Assembly (NCBI GenBank): GCA_021927905.1
Contig: BLLK01000069.1
Span: 992,001-1,056,000, forward strand
DNA from: Chaetoceros tenuissimus
Lineage: Eukaryota; Bacillariophyta; Thalassiosirophyceae; Chaetocerotales; Chaetocerotaceae
Reading direction: 5' to 3'
DNA length: 64,000 bases
Both the position numbers and the translations under genes were made by a program. The notes under the pieces are model-generated. The model made no database searches, had not been told where the DNA came from, and saw nothing but the letters and a program-made list of their open reading frames with translations. Of the stretch, positions 42,377 through 53,053 are shown one piece after another. Numbering within the stretch: the first letter of the stretch is position 1; each line of letters starts with the position of its first letter.

Positions 42377-43527
42377 ATTTATATATTTCGTTTCGTACGG
42401 CAGAGCCTAATTTAAAGAATAGTGTATTTATGAGGAATACGAGAACAGAGTCTTCTCTCTAATTGTATTGAGATGAGGGTTAGTTCTGTGGTGGATGAGA
42501 ATGACTAAGAAAAAAGGCTTTGTAGAGAACAGATCACCAAAATCTTGCTTGGCACATCACAAGCACCGCGTCAGTGCAAAACCAGCAATAAAATACCGAC
42601 CGAAGAGGATAATAGGTCCCCCTCTTTGTCTTGAAAGCACTGAACCATGCGAGAAATAATACGTATGGGTTGTGATAAATCTATAAAGTAATTTGTATCC
42701 ACGAAAGCTGTCGAACACCAAAGAAGCGTTGATGATGTCATCATGATAGTGGCGTCATCTAATTGTACAGTATTTTGGACTTCGAGCAGCAGTTGTTGTT
42801 TTGATGATCAGAAGAATAAAAAAGACATGTCTTTTGTTCTTGAAAGAGCTGTTGAAGAGACCAGTGACTCAGTCTTTTCATTAGTAATAACTATTAGCAC
42901 GAGAAAGAGTCATCGCCATCATACAAAGTCATGAGGGAGTCATGAAGAAGAATGAGATTTATGATGCGTTCGAAAGAATGATGCGTACTACCATCACTGA
43001 TGCTCTATTTCTTCTTGACCAATGCTGACTGGCTCGGGTGTCTTGTCGAAAATTTCTAAATTTGTAACCAGTTTGAAATTAAAAAGTATGAATGTTGTGA
43101 ACAGCAACTTTTATCTCATATAGGAAATTCCATGATTGCATCCTAATAGTTGGCATTGTATCATCCACTTGGAACTTTGTTGTCCATTTGTAGAAAGTTG
43201 TATGAATATCTTAAAACTATACTCGTATATCTGAAATTGGCTATTCTATATCTTCTCTTAATTCACTCTATGTACACTTCAAAATGTCGAAAATATTGAG
43301 AAATTGTCTTGGCCTGATTATTGTTTGTTGCATTCGTTCTTGTCTCTCACATCTGAAATAACGACATGACCCATGTTACAAAATGAAATTATAACGCAAA
43401 ATAGTATCTAATATAATTTTCCCTTTACTACCAATTAATTTTAACAAAGCATAGCGATGGCAATAGATTACTATCTCCTCGTAAGTAATTCAGGCTAATT
43501 TCTATCACCATGAGAGAAACAAGATAT
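42377..43527. other. Spacer
   Basis: About 1.15 kb, AT-rich. A 63-codon plus-strand frame (42743-42934) has no protein character. The right half is downstream of the thioredoxin-like gene and the left end is the FtsH promoter. I see no gene or repeat. Confidence 0.5.
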
Positions 43528-44101
43528 TTACTTCAATTCCTGGTGCTCTTCTCCTGCTGGTCTGCAGAACTTTCCAATCTTTGCAACAATATCCAAGTAG
43601 AAGGTCTCTTCATACAATCTAGTCTTTGGATTTCCATCTTCAAACAAAATCATTACAGGGCTCTTCTCGTGTGCATCCCAAGACTTTGCCAATTCTAGGA
43701 AAGTTGATGAAAGATAAAACATGAGTAAATTGTAAATGTAAAATATAAGGGTGAAATGCATATTTGGCATCTTATTTCCTATCTCAGCAAAATAAATCCC
43801 ATTCGCAATGAATTCACTCACCTGGGTAGTCCTGTTGCTTGATACTAACAAGTGTACATCTATCCTTCAAAAGGTTCTTAGCTCTAACAATATCTCCCTT
43901 GATTGCAGCTTCGGTATTTGCATCATAGAAGTTGATAAGTACTGGGAGGTCGTCAGGAAACTTTGCGAGGATCTCATCCATGCTGTTGTATTTTGCCATT
44001 GACAAAGATGATGATTTAGTAAATGATGGAGAGGACATTGGAACAAATGCCTGAGCTCCAGAGAAAGCCATAGCCGCAAGGAAAGCAAGAGTAGTCTTCA
44101 T
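43528..44101 (-). CDS. Plastid-targeted thioredoxin-like protein
   Basis: Exons 43822-44101 and 43528-43694, 127-nt intron (GTGAGT ... TTTCCTAG, phase 1); 148 residues. A signal peptide (MKTTLAFLAAMAFSGA) and AFVPMSS give the plastid-import motif. The mature part has a thioredoxin-fold pattern: LPVLINFYDANTEAA (beta3 and helix start), LVSIKQQDYPELAKSWDAHE and SPVMILFEDGNPKTRLYE. There is no CxxC at the usual place; the Asn-Thr replaces the active-site Cys pair, so it is probably not a classic redox enzyme. It may be a structural or partner protein. Confidence 0.78.
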
Positions 44102-44428
44102 GATGGAGTATTGTTTTTATTTTGAATTTATGGAAATGGAGGAAGGTAGAAGAATGTTGATAGATTGAAATTGATGAAGGTGATACTGTTGAAGAAGAGA
44201 TTGGATTTCGTTTGAAATCACCACCTACTAGATGTGGATATTGACATGTAGCTATGTAGATAGCTAAAGAAGAAGAAACTTTGTTGTTGCTTAGCGAAAA
44301 ATGGAGTAAAATTAGAATTCTATTCTTGAAGTGTACAAAATCTACTCTCTTATATCAAAGAGGGAATGGAATTGGTGACTAAAAGTAAACTAAACAGAAC
44401 AAGCATATTTTCTAATGCATTCCTATAA
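44102..44428. other. Spacer between two minus-strand genes
   Basis: About 330 bp. It contains the promoter of the thioredoxin-like gene at its left end; nothing else seen. Confidence 0.5.
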
Positions 44429-45139
44429 TTAGCAACCAACAGTCTTGACCTTTACCACAACACCATGCAAAGGTCCCTCCTTCTTGGTCCATTCTTGATC
44501 AAAAATCTCTTGCAGCATGTGTGCAAGATCAACCATTTCCTCGTTATCTCCTTCAAACCTGGATGGACAAAGAACGACCGCTTCTGAAACAGCCTTGGTG
44601 GCATATAAATTGAAATGCTGCTTGACATTTTCTGCAATCCATGTGTATTCCTTCATCAATTGTTCCACTTCTGATGTATAAATTTCAAAATTCTTTTGTT
44701 TGACATCTACAAGTTTTCCATTCAACCTAACTTCCCCTTGTTTGGGTAACCTATGAAAATTTTGCAAACCAATTTTTTCAATGAATTTCGATAGGATACG
44801 TTCACCCGGTGTCCATCGAGTTTCCCAATCATCAAATGATTTTCCTGGAGCGGAAACATCTGGAGAACCAGTAATGAGACAGTGCACTGTCGGATTCGAG
44901 TTTTTGTAAGAGGCAGACATTTCTATTTGTGTAGTGCTTGTGTTTGGAGTATTTTCTTTCTGTTCGTTGTCGGTCGATGCGTGGAGACCCTTTGCTTGTT
45001 CTTGCTCAAGTTCTGCTTTGTAATTATGCGATGAAGTTACTGCTTCTGATATGAGATTATCTAGTTCATTTGGTTGAAGAGGTCGATGGGCTAAGCAAAG
45101 CACAAGACGATTCTTGAAATTTGTATTTTTGTTTGCCAT
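44429..45139 (-). CDS. Hypothetical protein
   Basis: 236 residues, one exon, unknown. The N-terminus (MANKNTNFKNRLVLCLAHRP) is followed by a coiled Glu/Gln-rich stretch and a Ser/Thr linker. The C-terminal half looks folded: WTPGERILSKFIEKIGLQNFHR, LKQKNFEIYTSEVEQLMKEY and ASEAVVLCPSRFEGDNEE with a terminal LHGVVVKVKTVGC. No membrane span, signal peptide or named motif. Coding is supported by length, composition and the start at a good context. Confidence 0.62.
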   Translation of the reverse strand: MANKNTNFKNRLVLCLAHRPLQPNELDNLISEAVTSSHNYKAELEQEQAKGLHASTDNEQKENTPNTSTTQIEMSASYKNSNPTVHCLITGSPDVSAPGKSFDDWETRWTPGERILSKFIEKIGLQNFHRLPKQGEVRLNGKLVDVKQKNFEIYTSEVEQLMKEYTWIAENVKQHFNLYATKAVSEAVVLCPSRFEGDNEEMVDLAHMLQEIFDQEWTKKEGPLHGVVVKVKTVGC

Positions 45140-45750
45140 GTTGAAATTGTTGTTGTATTTTTCTGTGATGCTAACGACTAGCGATGTATGAGATCGCTTT
45201 TTCTATTCGAGCTAAGGTTGCGAGTAAATTGGTTCTGCTCCTCTTATATTTCCTTTTCGTGGACACAATCAGTTGGTGTGTTATAGCGAATGGCGAACTC
45301 CTGTAGTTTCATTGAATCGAATTCAAGCCGGCTTGTTGGTGGAAGTGAAAAAGTGATACTGTGTGGGAAACCGCCAGAAGGTGCGCCATAAAAGTTGCAT
45401 TTGGTTGGCCTAGAATGTTCCATTCTGTGATGTCAATTTTTAAATTAGATCTAATTAGCTTTGTCAATATGTTTTCATACTTACTAAAATATTACTTACT
45501 CAGCGATTACTCTCAACAAGTAAGTCGAAAGAGAAGATGACGATCAAACACTCAACACACTGTTCATAATGGAATGAAATACATGAGAGCTATGACGTGT
45601 TTATAGCAATAACTGCACTGCCTCCTCATTGAAATTATTAGCTCATAGAACCTCAAGACATTGCTGATTTTTATTAGCACTTCCATCAGTTTTCCTGTAC
45701 ACAAAACACTACGATAGACTTTTCATATATACGTATTCATCTGTCAAGAA
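45140..45750. other. Divergent spacer
   Basis: About 610 bp. A TATA-like TTCATATATACG lies at about 45721-45732, some 20 bases before the ATG of the next gene. No RNA gene or repeat seen. Confidence 0.5.
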
Positions 45751-47280
45751 ATGTCTGATACAAAAGATACACCAACAAATCATCCTCCAATAACGAGTAC
45801 CAGTAGCGATCAGGCCCCAATGCGATGCCCTTTTGCACATCAATACCAGGGACAAAACTCAAAGTCTACATCGAATAGCGAGATTCAATTGCCACCGACA
45901 ATTACCAATCATGGTGGTAAATGTCCATTTGCTCCGAATCCATGTGAAAATATTCAAGATCAAGATATTCCCACTGAAATACCTCCTGAACATGAAGAAC
46001 TGAAGAAGGGATATACAGGTACTACATGTCCGTTTCTTGAAACTTCCATGAATGTCGATGAGGAGGAGGAAGAGAAACAAGAAGAAATGGAAGGTGAATC
46101 TTTGGCAAAAGTTCAAAACACAGAAATACCCATGGATATTACAAGTCAGCAGCAGGAGCAGCAAGAAATAGTACAAACAACTGCGCAACATGTTCCAATC
46201 ACATCATTTCCTCATCATGGTGAAGGTCATTCTAGTAGTCACGTTACCAATAGTCATCAAGCTACAGCTACAATGCCACGAGGATGTCCACTTACAGCTG
46301 CCCAAGCGAAAATGGAACAAGCAATGGCTCTTCATCAAAATGCAGTTTCACACGAAGAAAAATGCCAACAACTGCTACTAGAAGCACAGCGTAATCTTGA
46401 ACAAGCACGATTACAAAAGCAGAATGTTGAACGGTCTGTATTCCAAACAGCAGAAGAATGTGTAGACATGTTATTACTACAAGATAATCCATGGAATAAA
46501 ATGTATCGTAAACTTGTAGAATATAAACAGCAACATGGCCATTGTGATGTGAAGCGTCAACTTACAAAAGAAGAAAAGAAACAATATCCTGATATTGCAT
46601 TACTGGGAAGTTGGGTTGGAAAGAATCGGTCCGAATGTGGCAAGAAATCGAAAATAAAACAAGTTGGTGAATTGACACAGGAGCAATCTTGTGAATATGA
46701 TGATTTCTCTATTGAAAAGGGTAAAGTTGAGCCATACAAGATTGTTGCTCTAACCAGACTTGGCTTTGATTGGGCACCGAGAGATCGTCTTTGGTTGGAG
46801 AATTACGAGAAGGTCAAGGCTTATTTGAGGGAGAATAATGGAAAGCTACCGCAGCGCCGAAAAAGTGATTTAGGTGTTTGGGCCAATGGTCAAATCATAG
46901 AATACAATAAATTTACGGCTGGAAAACCCGCCTATATCTCACAGAAAAAGATTGATCTATTGAACGAAATCAAGTTCCCGTGGGATCGAAAAGAAAATAC
47001 TTGGAATGAAAGGTTTGAGGCTCTTGAAGAGTTTCAACAAAAGTATGGACATTGCAGAGTAACAAAGACATATGAGGACCAAGTCTTGTATCGATGGGTT
47101 ACAAAAGAAAGAATAAAGTATCGTAATTACCTATCCGAGAAAAAGCCTTGCCAAACAGACGAACAGTTTGAACTGTTGAAGGAAATTGGCTTTATGGATG
47201 GTAATAAGATTCCTTCATCTAGCAATAAGAAACGGAAACTTGATGGTAATGACTCTAAAGAGGAAATCGGTAAGAAGTAG
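45751..47280 (+). CDS. Helicase-associated-domain protein with Cys-Pro motifs
   Basis: 509 residues, one exon. The N-terminal 180 residues are low complexity with four Cys-Pro motifs: RCPFAH, KCPFAPNP, TCPFLE and GCPLTA. The form [basic]-CP-[FL] matches the heme-regulatory motif consensus. A coiled region (about 185-230) follows. The C-terminal half has helicase-associated (HA) repeats: WNKMYRKLVEYKQQHGHCDV, then WLENYEKVKAYLRENNGKLP with LGVWANGQIIEYNKF, and WNERFEALEEFQQKYGHCRV with LYRWVTKERIKYRNYL. HA domains are numerous in diatoms and may bind nucleic acid; no helicase core is present. A role in heme- or redox-controlled regulation is inference. Confidence 0.85.
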   Translation: MSDTKDTPTNHPPITSTSSDQAPMRCPFAHQYQGQNSKSTSNSEIQLPPTITNHGGKCPFAPNPCENIQDQDIPTEIPPEHEELKKGYTGTTCPFLETSMNVDEEEEEKQEEMEGESLAKVQNTEIPMDITSQQQEQQEIVQTTAQHVPITSFPHHGEGHSSSHVTNSHQATATMPRGCPLTAAQAKMEQAMALHQNAVSHEEKCQQLLLEAQRNLEQARLQKQNVERSVFQTAEECVDMLLLQDNPWNKMYRKLVEYKQQHGHCDVKRQLTKEEKKQYPDIALLGSWVGKNRSECGKKSKIKQVGELTQEQSCEYDDFSIEKGKVEPYKIVALTRLGFDWAPRDRLWLENYEKVKAYLRENNGKLPQRRKSDLGVWANGQIIEYNKFTAGKPAYISQKKIDLLNEIKFPWDRKENTWNERFEALEEFQQKYGHCRVTKTYEDQVLYRWVTKERIKYRNYLSEKKPCQTDEQFELLKEIGFMDGNKIPSSSNKKRKLDGNDSKEEIGKK

Positions 47281-47445
47281 ATTTCTTAAGTTACGATTGA
47301 GAAGCACCTGGCGGAATAGTTGCGAGCATCTATGCTATATAATAAAAATAAAAGTCACTGCATCCCAACAAGTACCAACTCTGACCAATAATGTGTCTGC
47401 CTTGTTAAAAATAAGTATAGACTCTCCATCCATAAACACATATGT

Positions 47446-47793
47446 TTAAGCCATTTCTGCCGACATTGGAACTGTGTTAGCTTCTGCAGGCTGGTTATAT
47501 ACAGATGTAAGTCTTGTTCCTCTACGTATCCAAACAATTCCAATAAGAATCGCGATGTACCCGTAAAAGCCTTGAAACATAGCACAATCTCCAGGATGAA
47601 GAACTGTCAAGAGCAAGATACCGATAAGAATCTTGATAGGACCCATGATGAAGTAAAACATTCTTCCTCGAACTGGATCATTGGCGAAGTCATTGTGTCT
47701 AATTCTGGCAAATAGAATCACAACAATGGTTAAAGCTACAGAAACTCCAACAAAGGCATTGTATCTGTTAACTTCATCCAAGCATTCACCCAT
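47446..47793 (-). CDS. Small three-span membrane protein
   Basis: 115 residues. Spans: AFVGVSVALTIVVILFARI, MGPIKILIGILLLTVL and GYIAILIGIVWIRRG, with a polar end (QPAEANTVPMSAEMA). It resembles small Golgi/COPI-associated membrane proteins in pattern only. Tail to tail with the helicase-associated-domain gene. No intron in the coding part. Confidence 0.6.
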   Translation of the reverse strand: MGECLDEVNRYNAFVGVSVALTIVVILFARIRHNDFANDPVRGRMFYFIMGPIKILIGILLLTVLHPGDCAMFQGFYGYIAILIGIVWIRRGTRLTSVYNQPAEANTVPMSAEMA

Positions 47794-48637
47794 TTTTACT
47801 TTTCAAATGTTTCTTACTTGCGTTGTAATACTGTCCTGGTGAGTAAATATAAGAGCAATGAATACCGAGGAAATTTTGGGCTAGAGATCCAACTTGAACA
47901 AGCAATGGATCGATCCATGACCAACCTAGAATTACATATTGGCCACAAGATGAATAGCCTCACAAACCTCGTTCACTCAATGACCACGATAGGGAGAGTC
48001 TTCGCGAGGATATTTGAGTCGAATATATCCATGTTCACTCCAATGACTCGACTCATGAGATCTTTTTTGTAGTTGACGGGTCTGGGTTCTCTCTTGTCGA
48101 CAGTATGAACTATGAATGGAGAAGAGTTGAGATGTGACTAAATGTTTGATCAACTACTTTTACGTACTTCTTTGGTTTGTTTTTTCTTCATTTCCTCGAG
48201 TAGTTAGTAGTTTGCCAAACCGGTTTAGCAAAGAAAGTTCAAAAAATGACAGGAAGCAAATTAGAGATATTTAGTCCCATCTCATGTTTTGTTAACAACA
48301 AAATCCATCACCCATCACATTGAACATCACGTTAACTCAAGTCAATGTGATGCAGCTAATAAGGTAGCTTTCGAAGAAATGCTTTTATTTGGACACAATA
48401 CGAGAATATTTACCGTATAGAATATTTCTTTTACAGTCCTTTGTCTGGGGATCGAAATTGCTTTTAGATCAGTAGAGAGACAAGAATCAGAAGTCAAAGT
48501 CATATTGGTGATTGCATGATGTGATGCGCTTCTGGTTCCCATAGTGGGCAAAAGAGAAGCCTCTATATGTAATACTTTGTACGACCTTTACTCTCAATTC
48601 ACTGGTATTCATTACTTCTAACCATACGATTGAAATA
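47794..48637. other. Spacer
   Basis: About 840 bp between divergent genes. A plus-strand frame at 47818-48072 has no ATG at its start and no known motif; minus frames at 48342-48681 are similar. I support no gene here. Confidence 0.45.
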
Positions 48638-50114
48638 ATGAAAATACCAAAAACAAAAATAATAATACAACTTCTTCTCACATTATCAACTATTGTTCGC
48701 CAGTCATTAGCTGATAGGTAAGTTGCTATTCACTTGAAATAGATAAATGGCATTTTTGATATTTGATCACGTACCAACTTCTTTGTAAAGCAGTAGCAAA
48801 ACTAAGCATCTACACTTGAGAGGTTCTTATAGTCATAAAGACCATTCTCGATTGGGCCCCAAACCTCTCATTTATGATACTGACTATGGAGCATTTATAG
48901 ATAATATTTTTGCTCTGGGATTACTGGAAAATTCTCATGACTTGATTGATTTGCGGTATGTCGTTACAAGTGGTGACTATGCAGATCTTGGCTCATCCTG
49001 TGTGGGGAAGTACTTAGGGGTTACTGAGAGACTGGATATTCGAGTAGGCAAAGGCGAAGGATCGACGAGACTACTAAATTCTACATTGAATGAAGGGAAC
49101 AAAACAATTTCAACAAATGTAACCAGTACTTTGAATGAATTTTGCAACCAAGATGGTCCCAAGGCTGAGGTGGATAAGGACGGAGTGGAAGAAGTAGCTG
49201 CAATGCTGGAGAGATCAGATCGAGATGATTGGGTATATTTACTTGTTGGAGGAGCTTCTACTTTGAAGACCCTGATTCAGAATCACCCAGTCGCAGCTTC
49301 GAAGCTTTCTACTTTAGTAGTGATGGCAGGTGATTGGTGCGAATATAAAAAGTATCCAAAGTTGGATGTGAAATCAGATGCTGAAACTGATAGAGCTGGG
49401 TCAGATGAAATGAACTTTATCTTGAACTCGGAAAAATCTCCTTTCGAACTCGTATATTTTGCACCGACAGATATTGCCGATAAATTGAAGGGTCATGACT
49501 ACAAGAAAGTGCTCCGAGAAGCTAGAAGGAAAACAGACTTGGTTGCTGAAGCCAGCTACGACTTTTATAAAGCACTATCAAAGGCGAGCCGTGATGATCA
49601 AGATTTTCTGATGAAACTCGAGGCTGAAAGCTACAATCCTAGTTTCGAAACGCCTCCTATGTTTGGAGCTTGTGCTGTAATGCTTCTTTTCCAATTTCTA
49701 GATCATAAGTCTTGTCGAGACCGTCTTTCTGTTTACGAGTTTGAGGGAATACGTTTCAATGAGAGAAAGGGAGAAGTGTTGAATACTTTTACTGATATTC
49801 CTAGAGCAGCCTTTTCGCTATCTCCAGAGGTCTTCGGAAAGCGTCCAAGAAGTCTCCCTCCAGAGTGTCCATTTCTCAGAGTTGATGAATACGAGTCAAA
49901 AGTAAAGCATATATTAGACCCAGTAAACCTACGAGTAGAGAAGAAAGCATCTTTTCATGTGGCTTTAGGATTTGTAACGCATCTTGCCAAAGAGAGTTTC
50001 TACGCTGAAATGGCTGAAAGGATGGCAGGCACATATCCTATTATGAAAGGTAAAAAAGCAATGACTGTGAAATGTTATAAGAAAGGAAAATCTTTCTTCA
50101 AAACATACCTATGA
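48638..50114 (+). CDS. Secreted nucleoside-hydrolase-like protein
   Basis: Exons 48638-48717 and 48794-50114, 76-nt intron (GTAAGT ... TAAAGCAG, phase 2); 466 residues. Exon 1 encodes just a signal peptide (KTKIIIQLLLTLSTIVRQS). Then PKPLIYDTDYGAFIDNIFAL resembles the N-terminal Asp cluster of inosine-uridine nucleoside hydrolases, with DLIDLRYVVTSGDY, WVYLLVGGASTLKTLI and KLSTLVVMAGDWCEY as further family blocks. The classic pair DxDxxxDD is here DTDYGAFID, so calcium and ribose binding may be changed. The C-terminal part is longer than in bacterial IUNH. Likely secreted or vacuolar; nucleoside salvage is the family role, activity here not certain. Confidence 0.75.
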
Positions 50115-50400
50115 TAGAGTAATGCAACAAGAGTAAAGCGTAGGTAAAATAACAATATAGAAAATGATTGGTATTAAGCAGCTAGATTTCAATCATTTAT
50201 TTAGCTAGCTAGAGATGTGTATACGGACAGACGATAGTGACAAAGACCGTTTTTCTCCGCCTTTTTTCCTTTTTACTTATTGCCTTTTCGTGCTATCTAG
50301 TACTGTATTAAAAATTGTTCTTTTGTAATAAGAATTGGTTTTGGTTATACTCCTATGGCTATAGGTGTCATAAAACAGGGACAGTTTAAGGGTCAGGGTG
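50115..50400. other. Spacer
   Basis: Short AT-rich spacer between two plus-strand genes; nothing seen. Confidence 0.5.
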
Positions 50401-52820
50401 ATGAGTGAATTTGGGAATAGAGCATCAGGGCGCTCAAGTCCTCATCCGAAAAAGTCAGAATTATTTCAGAAAATCTGTGATCAATTGCGTCTTGAGCAAA
50501 GTGATTGGAGTGAAATTTTACTTTGGCTCAGCAGACATAGTAATGTGGAAATAATAGAAGCGGCAAACTTCTGCGGGAGAAAAGGAAAGAAACCTTTACA
50601 TGTCGCCTGTGAGGCTGGGGCTCCACTGGAAGTTATTGAGATGTTGGTCAAAGCTGCACCTAGCTCCATTGAATGGCCCGATGATTCTGGCTGGCTTCCT
50701 TTGCATTATGCCACTCATCATAAAGTTTCAGATGAAGTGCTACAGTATTTAATTGATAGATTCCCCGAAGCGTTAAAAATCCAAGATAAGAATGGAAGAA
50801 ATCCTGTTCATTATGCTGTCGGTGATCATAACAAGGAAGTGTCGTTTGGACCATCACTCTTTTCGTCGATGCTTCAAAATGGAGCTGCAACAATGGCAGA
50901 TAAGAAGGGTATGATTTGCTTACATTTTGCGTGTGCTTATGGAGCTTCACCTGAGATACTGGAAAGTCTAATTGCTGCAAACCCCAAAGCACTGTCAGAG
51001 AAAGATCAGAAAGGCTTAACTCCTCTACACTTTGCTATTGGAAATCTAAAGAGTAAGAATTGCCCAAAAGCGGTGGAGCTTATACTAAAGTACTATCCTA
51101 GGATTGTCAACATGGATTTTGAACATAAGCAGCATCCAATATTCTTTCTAGCATCAAATGCGAAAAAGTTGAAGGATGTTGAAGAACATAGACAAAACGC
51201 AATTCGATGCCTGCAGGCCTATCTTGATAGAAATCCTGCTCCAAACACTAACTTCTTTGCAGCAATGCAAAGCCTTCCAAAGTGGCTATTGGATAAAGCA
51301 ACAGTGCACCACAATGTTCAAACGCATTTGAACAATAGAATATCATCGCGTTTTCCTACTGCAATCATGATGTTGGATTTTTATGCTCTCCTTTGTGTGA
51401 TCGCATCTTTTACCTATGTAGTGATTGAGTCGATAGATCGTCGAAATAATGACAAGTTGGAGAGTGGAGTCAACTCCTCAATCTTGGCCCCGCTCTATTT
51501 AAGTGCAATTTACTTTACGCTTCGGGAGATGGTTCAAGTTTTAAGTTTTATTCATCTCGGCTTGTTTTCAGTTTGGTACAAGCGAGGTACAAACTGGATG
51601 GAAATATTAATGATTGTTTTAGTACTATTTTGGGCAATTGTACTGAGCCAAGGTATAATGGCCACTGGTACATTCCGGACGTGCGCTGCTCTTACAATTT
51701 TCTTTTTTTGGCTCAATTGCCTGAACTTTCTTCGAGGATTGCTGGTTGAGTTTGCAGTCTTTGTCAGTGGGGTAATACACGTGGTAAAGAGACTCGGTCC
51801 ATTCCTGTTAGCTTTGGCTATCATTTTGGTTGCATTCATGGTATGTATTCTTTCGTGCAAAAGTTTGATATGCCAAAATTGCTTTGTTTTCTCAAATATA
51901 CAATTCTTGCACAGCAAATGTTCAACTTTAGCTTCCAAGAGACTGAGTACTGCGATGGCTATGATGGAGAACTGTCTTTCGTGGATAAATGTGACCCTGA
52001 GAGTGCGGTACCTTATCGTTTCTGCTCTGGGGGCAGATCTCTCTTGAACGTTTACACAATGTTGTTAGGGGAAGTAGATGAGTCCGATTTCGAAACTAGC
52101 AAGTTTGCAACTTTTCTTTTTGTAGTCTTTGTCTTCCTGGTAGTATTACTACTTGCTACGGTACTTATTGCTATAGTTACAGACGCTTACTCAGTGATCA
52201 GGAAAGAAAGGGCGGCAATCGTATTTTGGTCCAATAGACTTGACTTTATTGTAGAAATGGATGTTATCAAAACTGTAATTTGGAAAGATAGTGATGGTAA
52301 AGATTCCTCTATAGATTCACAGTCCATGGCAACGCTGATTTGGGGTTACATTTTGGATATATTTGATAAAGATACATCCTTTGTTGATGACATGAAAAAT
52401 TGGCCACTGTCATTTCTTCTACTGCAAATAATTAGGGTGCTTATAGTATTGTTCGTCATTCCAATCTGGATTGGTTTCGGTTTTGTTTTTGTTGGGGTTG
52501 TATGGCCTGCTCAATGGAGGCAAATGATTTTGCATCAGAGCATCAGTGCACATAATAACTCTGCTGTGGAAAAGATGCAGCACCATCACAAAGAAATCCA
52601 AGGGCTCAAACATGATGTATTGGCTTTTCAGAGAGACATTGTAGAACAGATAAAAGACCAACAAGAAGTGACGTCGGCTTTAGTAGCAGAAGTGGAGATT
52701 ATGAAAAGACAGACTTTGTTGGAAATTTCAGAAATTAGAAATGTACTTCAAACATTATATGACAGCCAGATGAAACCAGAGAGAAGTCCTGGCGAGAAAG
52801 ATAGATATATGCACGCTTAG
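50401..52820 (+). CDS. Ankyrin-repeat TRP-like ion channel
   Basis: Exons 50401-51840 and 51915-52820, 74-nt intron (GTATGT ... CTTGCACAG, phase 0); 781 residues. Ankyrin repeats cover about residues 60-260: KKPLHVACEAGAPLEVIEML, GWLPLHYATHHKVSDEVLQY, GRNPVHYAVGD, GMICLHFACAYGASPEILES and GLTPLHFAIGN. A six-span region follows, with MLDFYALLCVIASFTYVV, WMEILMIVLVLFWAIVL and LLALAIILVAFMQMFNF (the splice lies in this span), then a Cys-rich pore loop (CDGYDGELSFVDKCDPES) and a last span FVFLVVLLLATVLIAIV followed by TDAYSVI, the S6 end typical of TRP/polycystin channels. A coiled coil closes the protein. It is probably a cation channel of a plasma or internal membrane. Confidence 0.86.
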
Positions 52821-53053
52821 AAATGTATCTCAGAGAATGAAACTGACTTGAGTTTATAAAGTCGGTATTGAATCATGTTGGGCCATGTAATTTTATCTAT
52901 AATTTATAATATAGTGCATCGCGCTTACAAAATCTATTTTACCCTTTTAAAATATTTCATGATCAAGTTTATATTTTAGTATTTCGCTAAGAATCAGATA
53001 TTATTCTCTTGTAGGTTGTAGTGTGTATGGCACTTTCCTTGAAGACGAGAACA
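52821..53053. other. Convergent spacer
   Basis: About 230 bp between two gene ends, AT-rich, nothing seen. Confidence 0.5.

Noticed and set aside
42743-42934. 63-codon plus-strand frame
   Set aside because: Low-complexity Ser/His content, no neighbouring exon and no similarity to any family I know.
47818-48072. Plus-strand frame of about 84 codons
   Set aside because: It starts at a non-ATG codon; the first ATG leaves about 55 residues and no motif.
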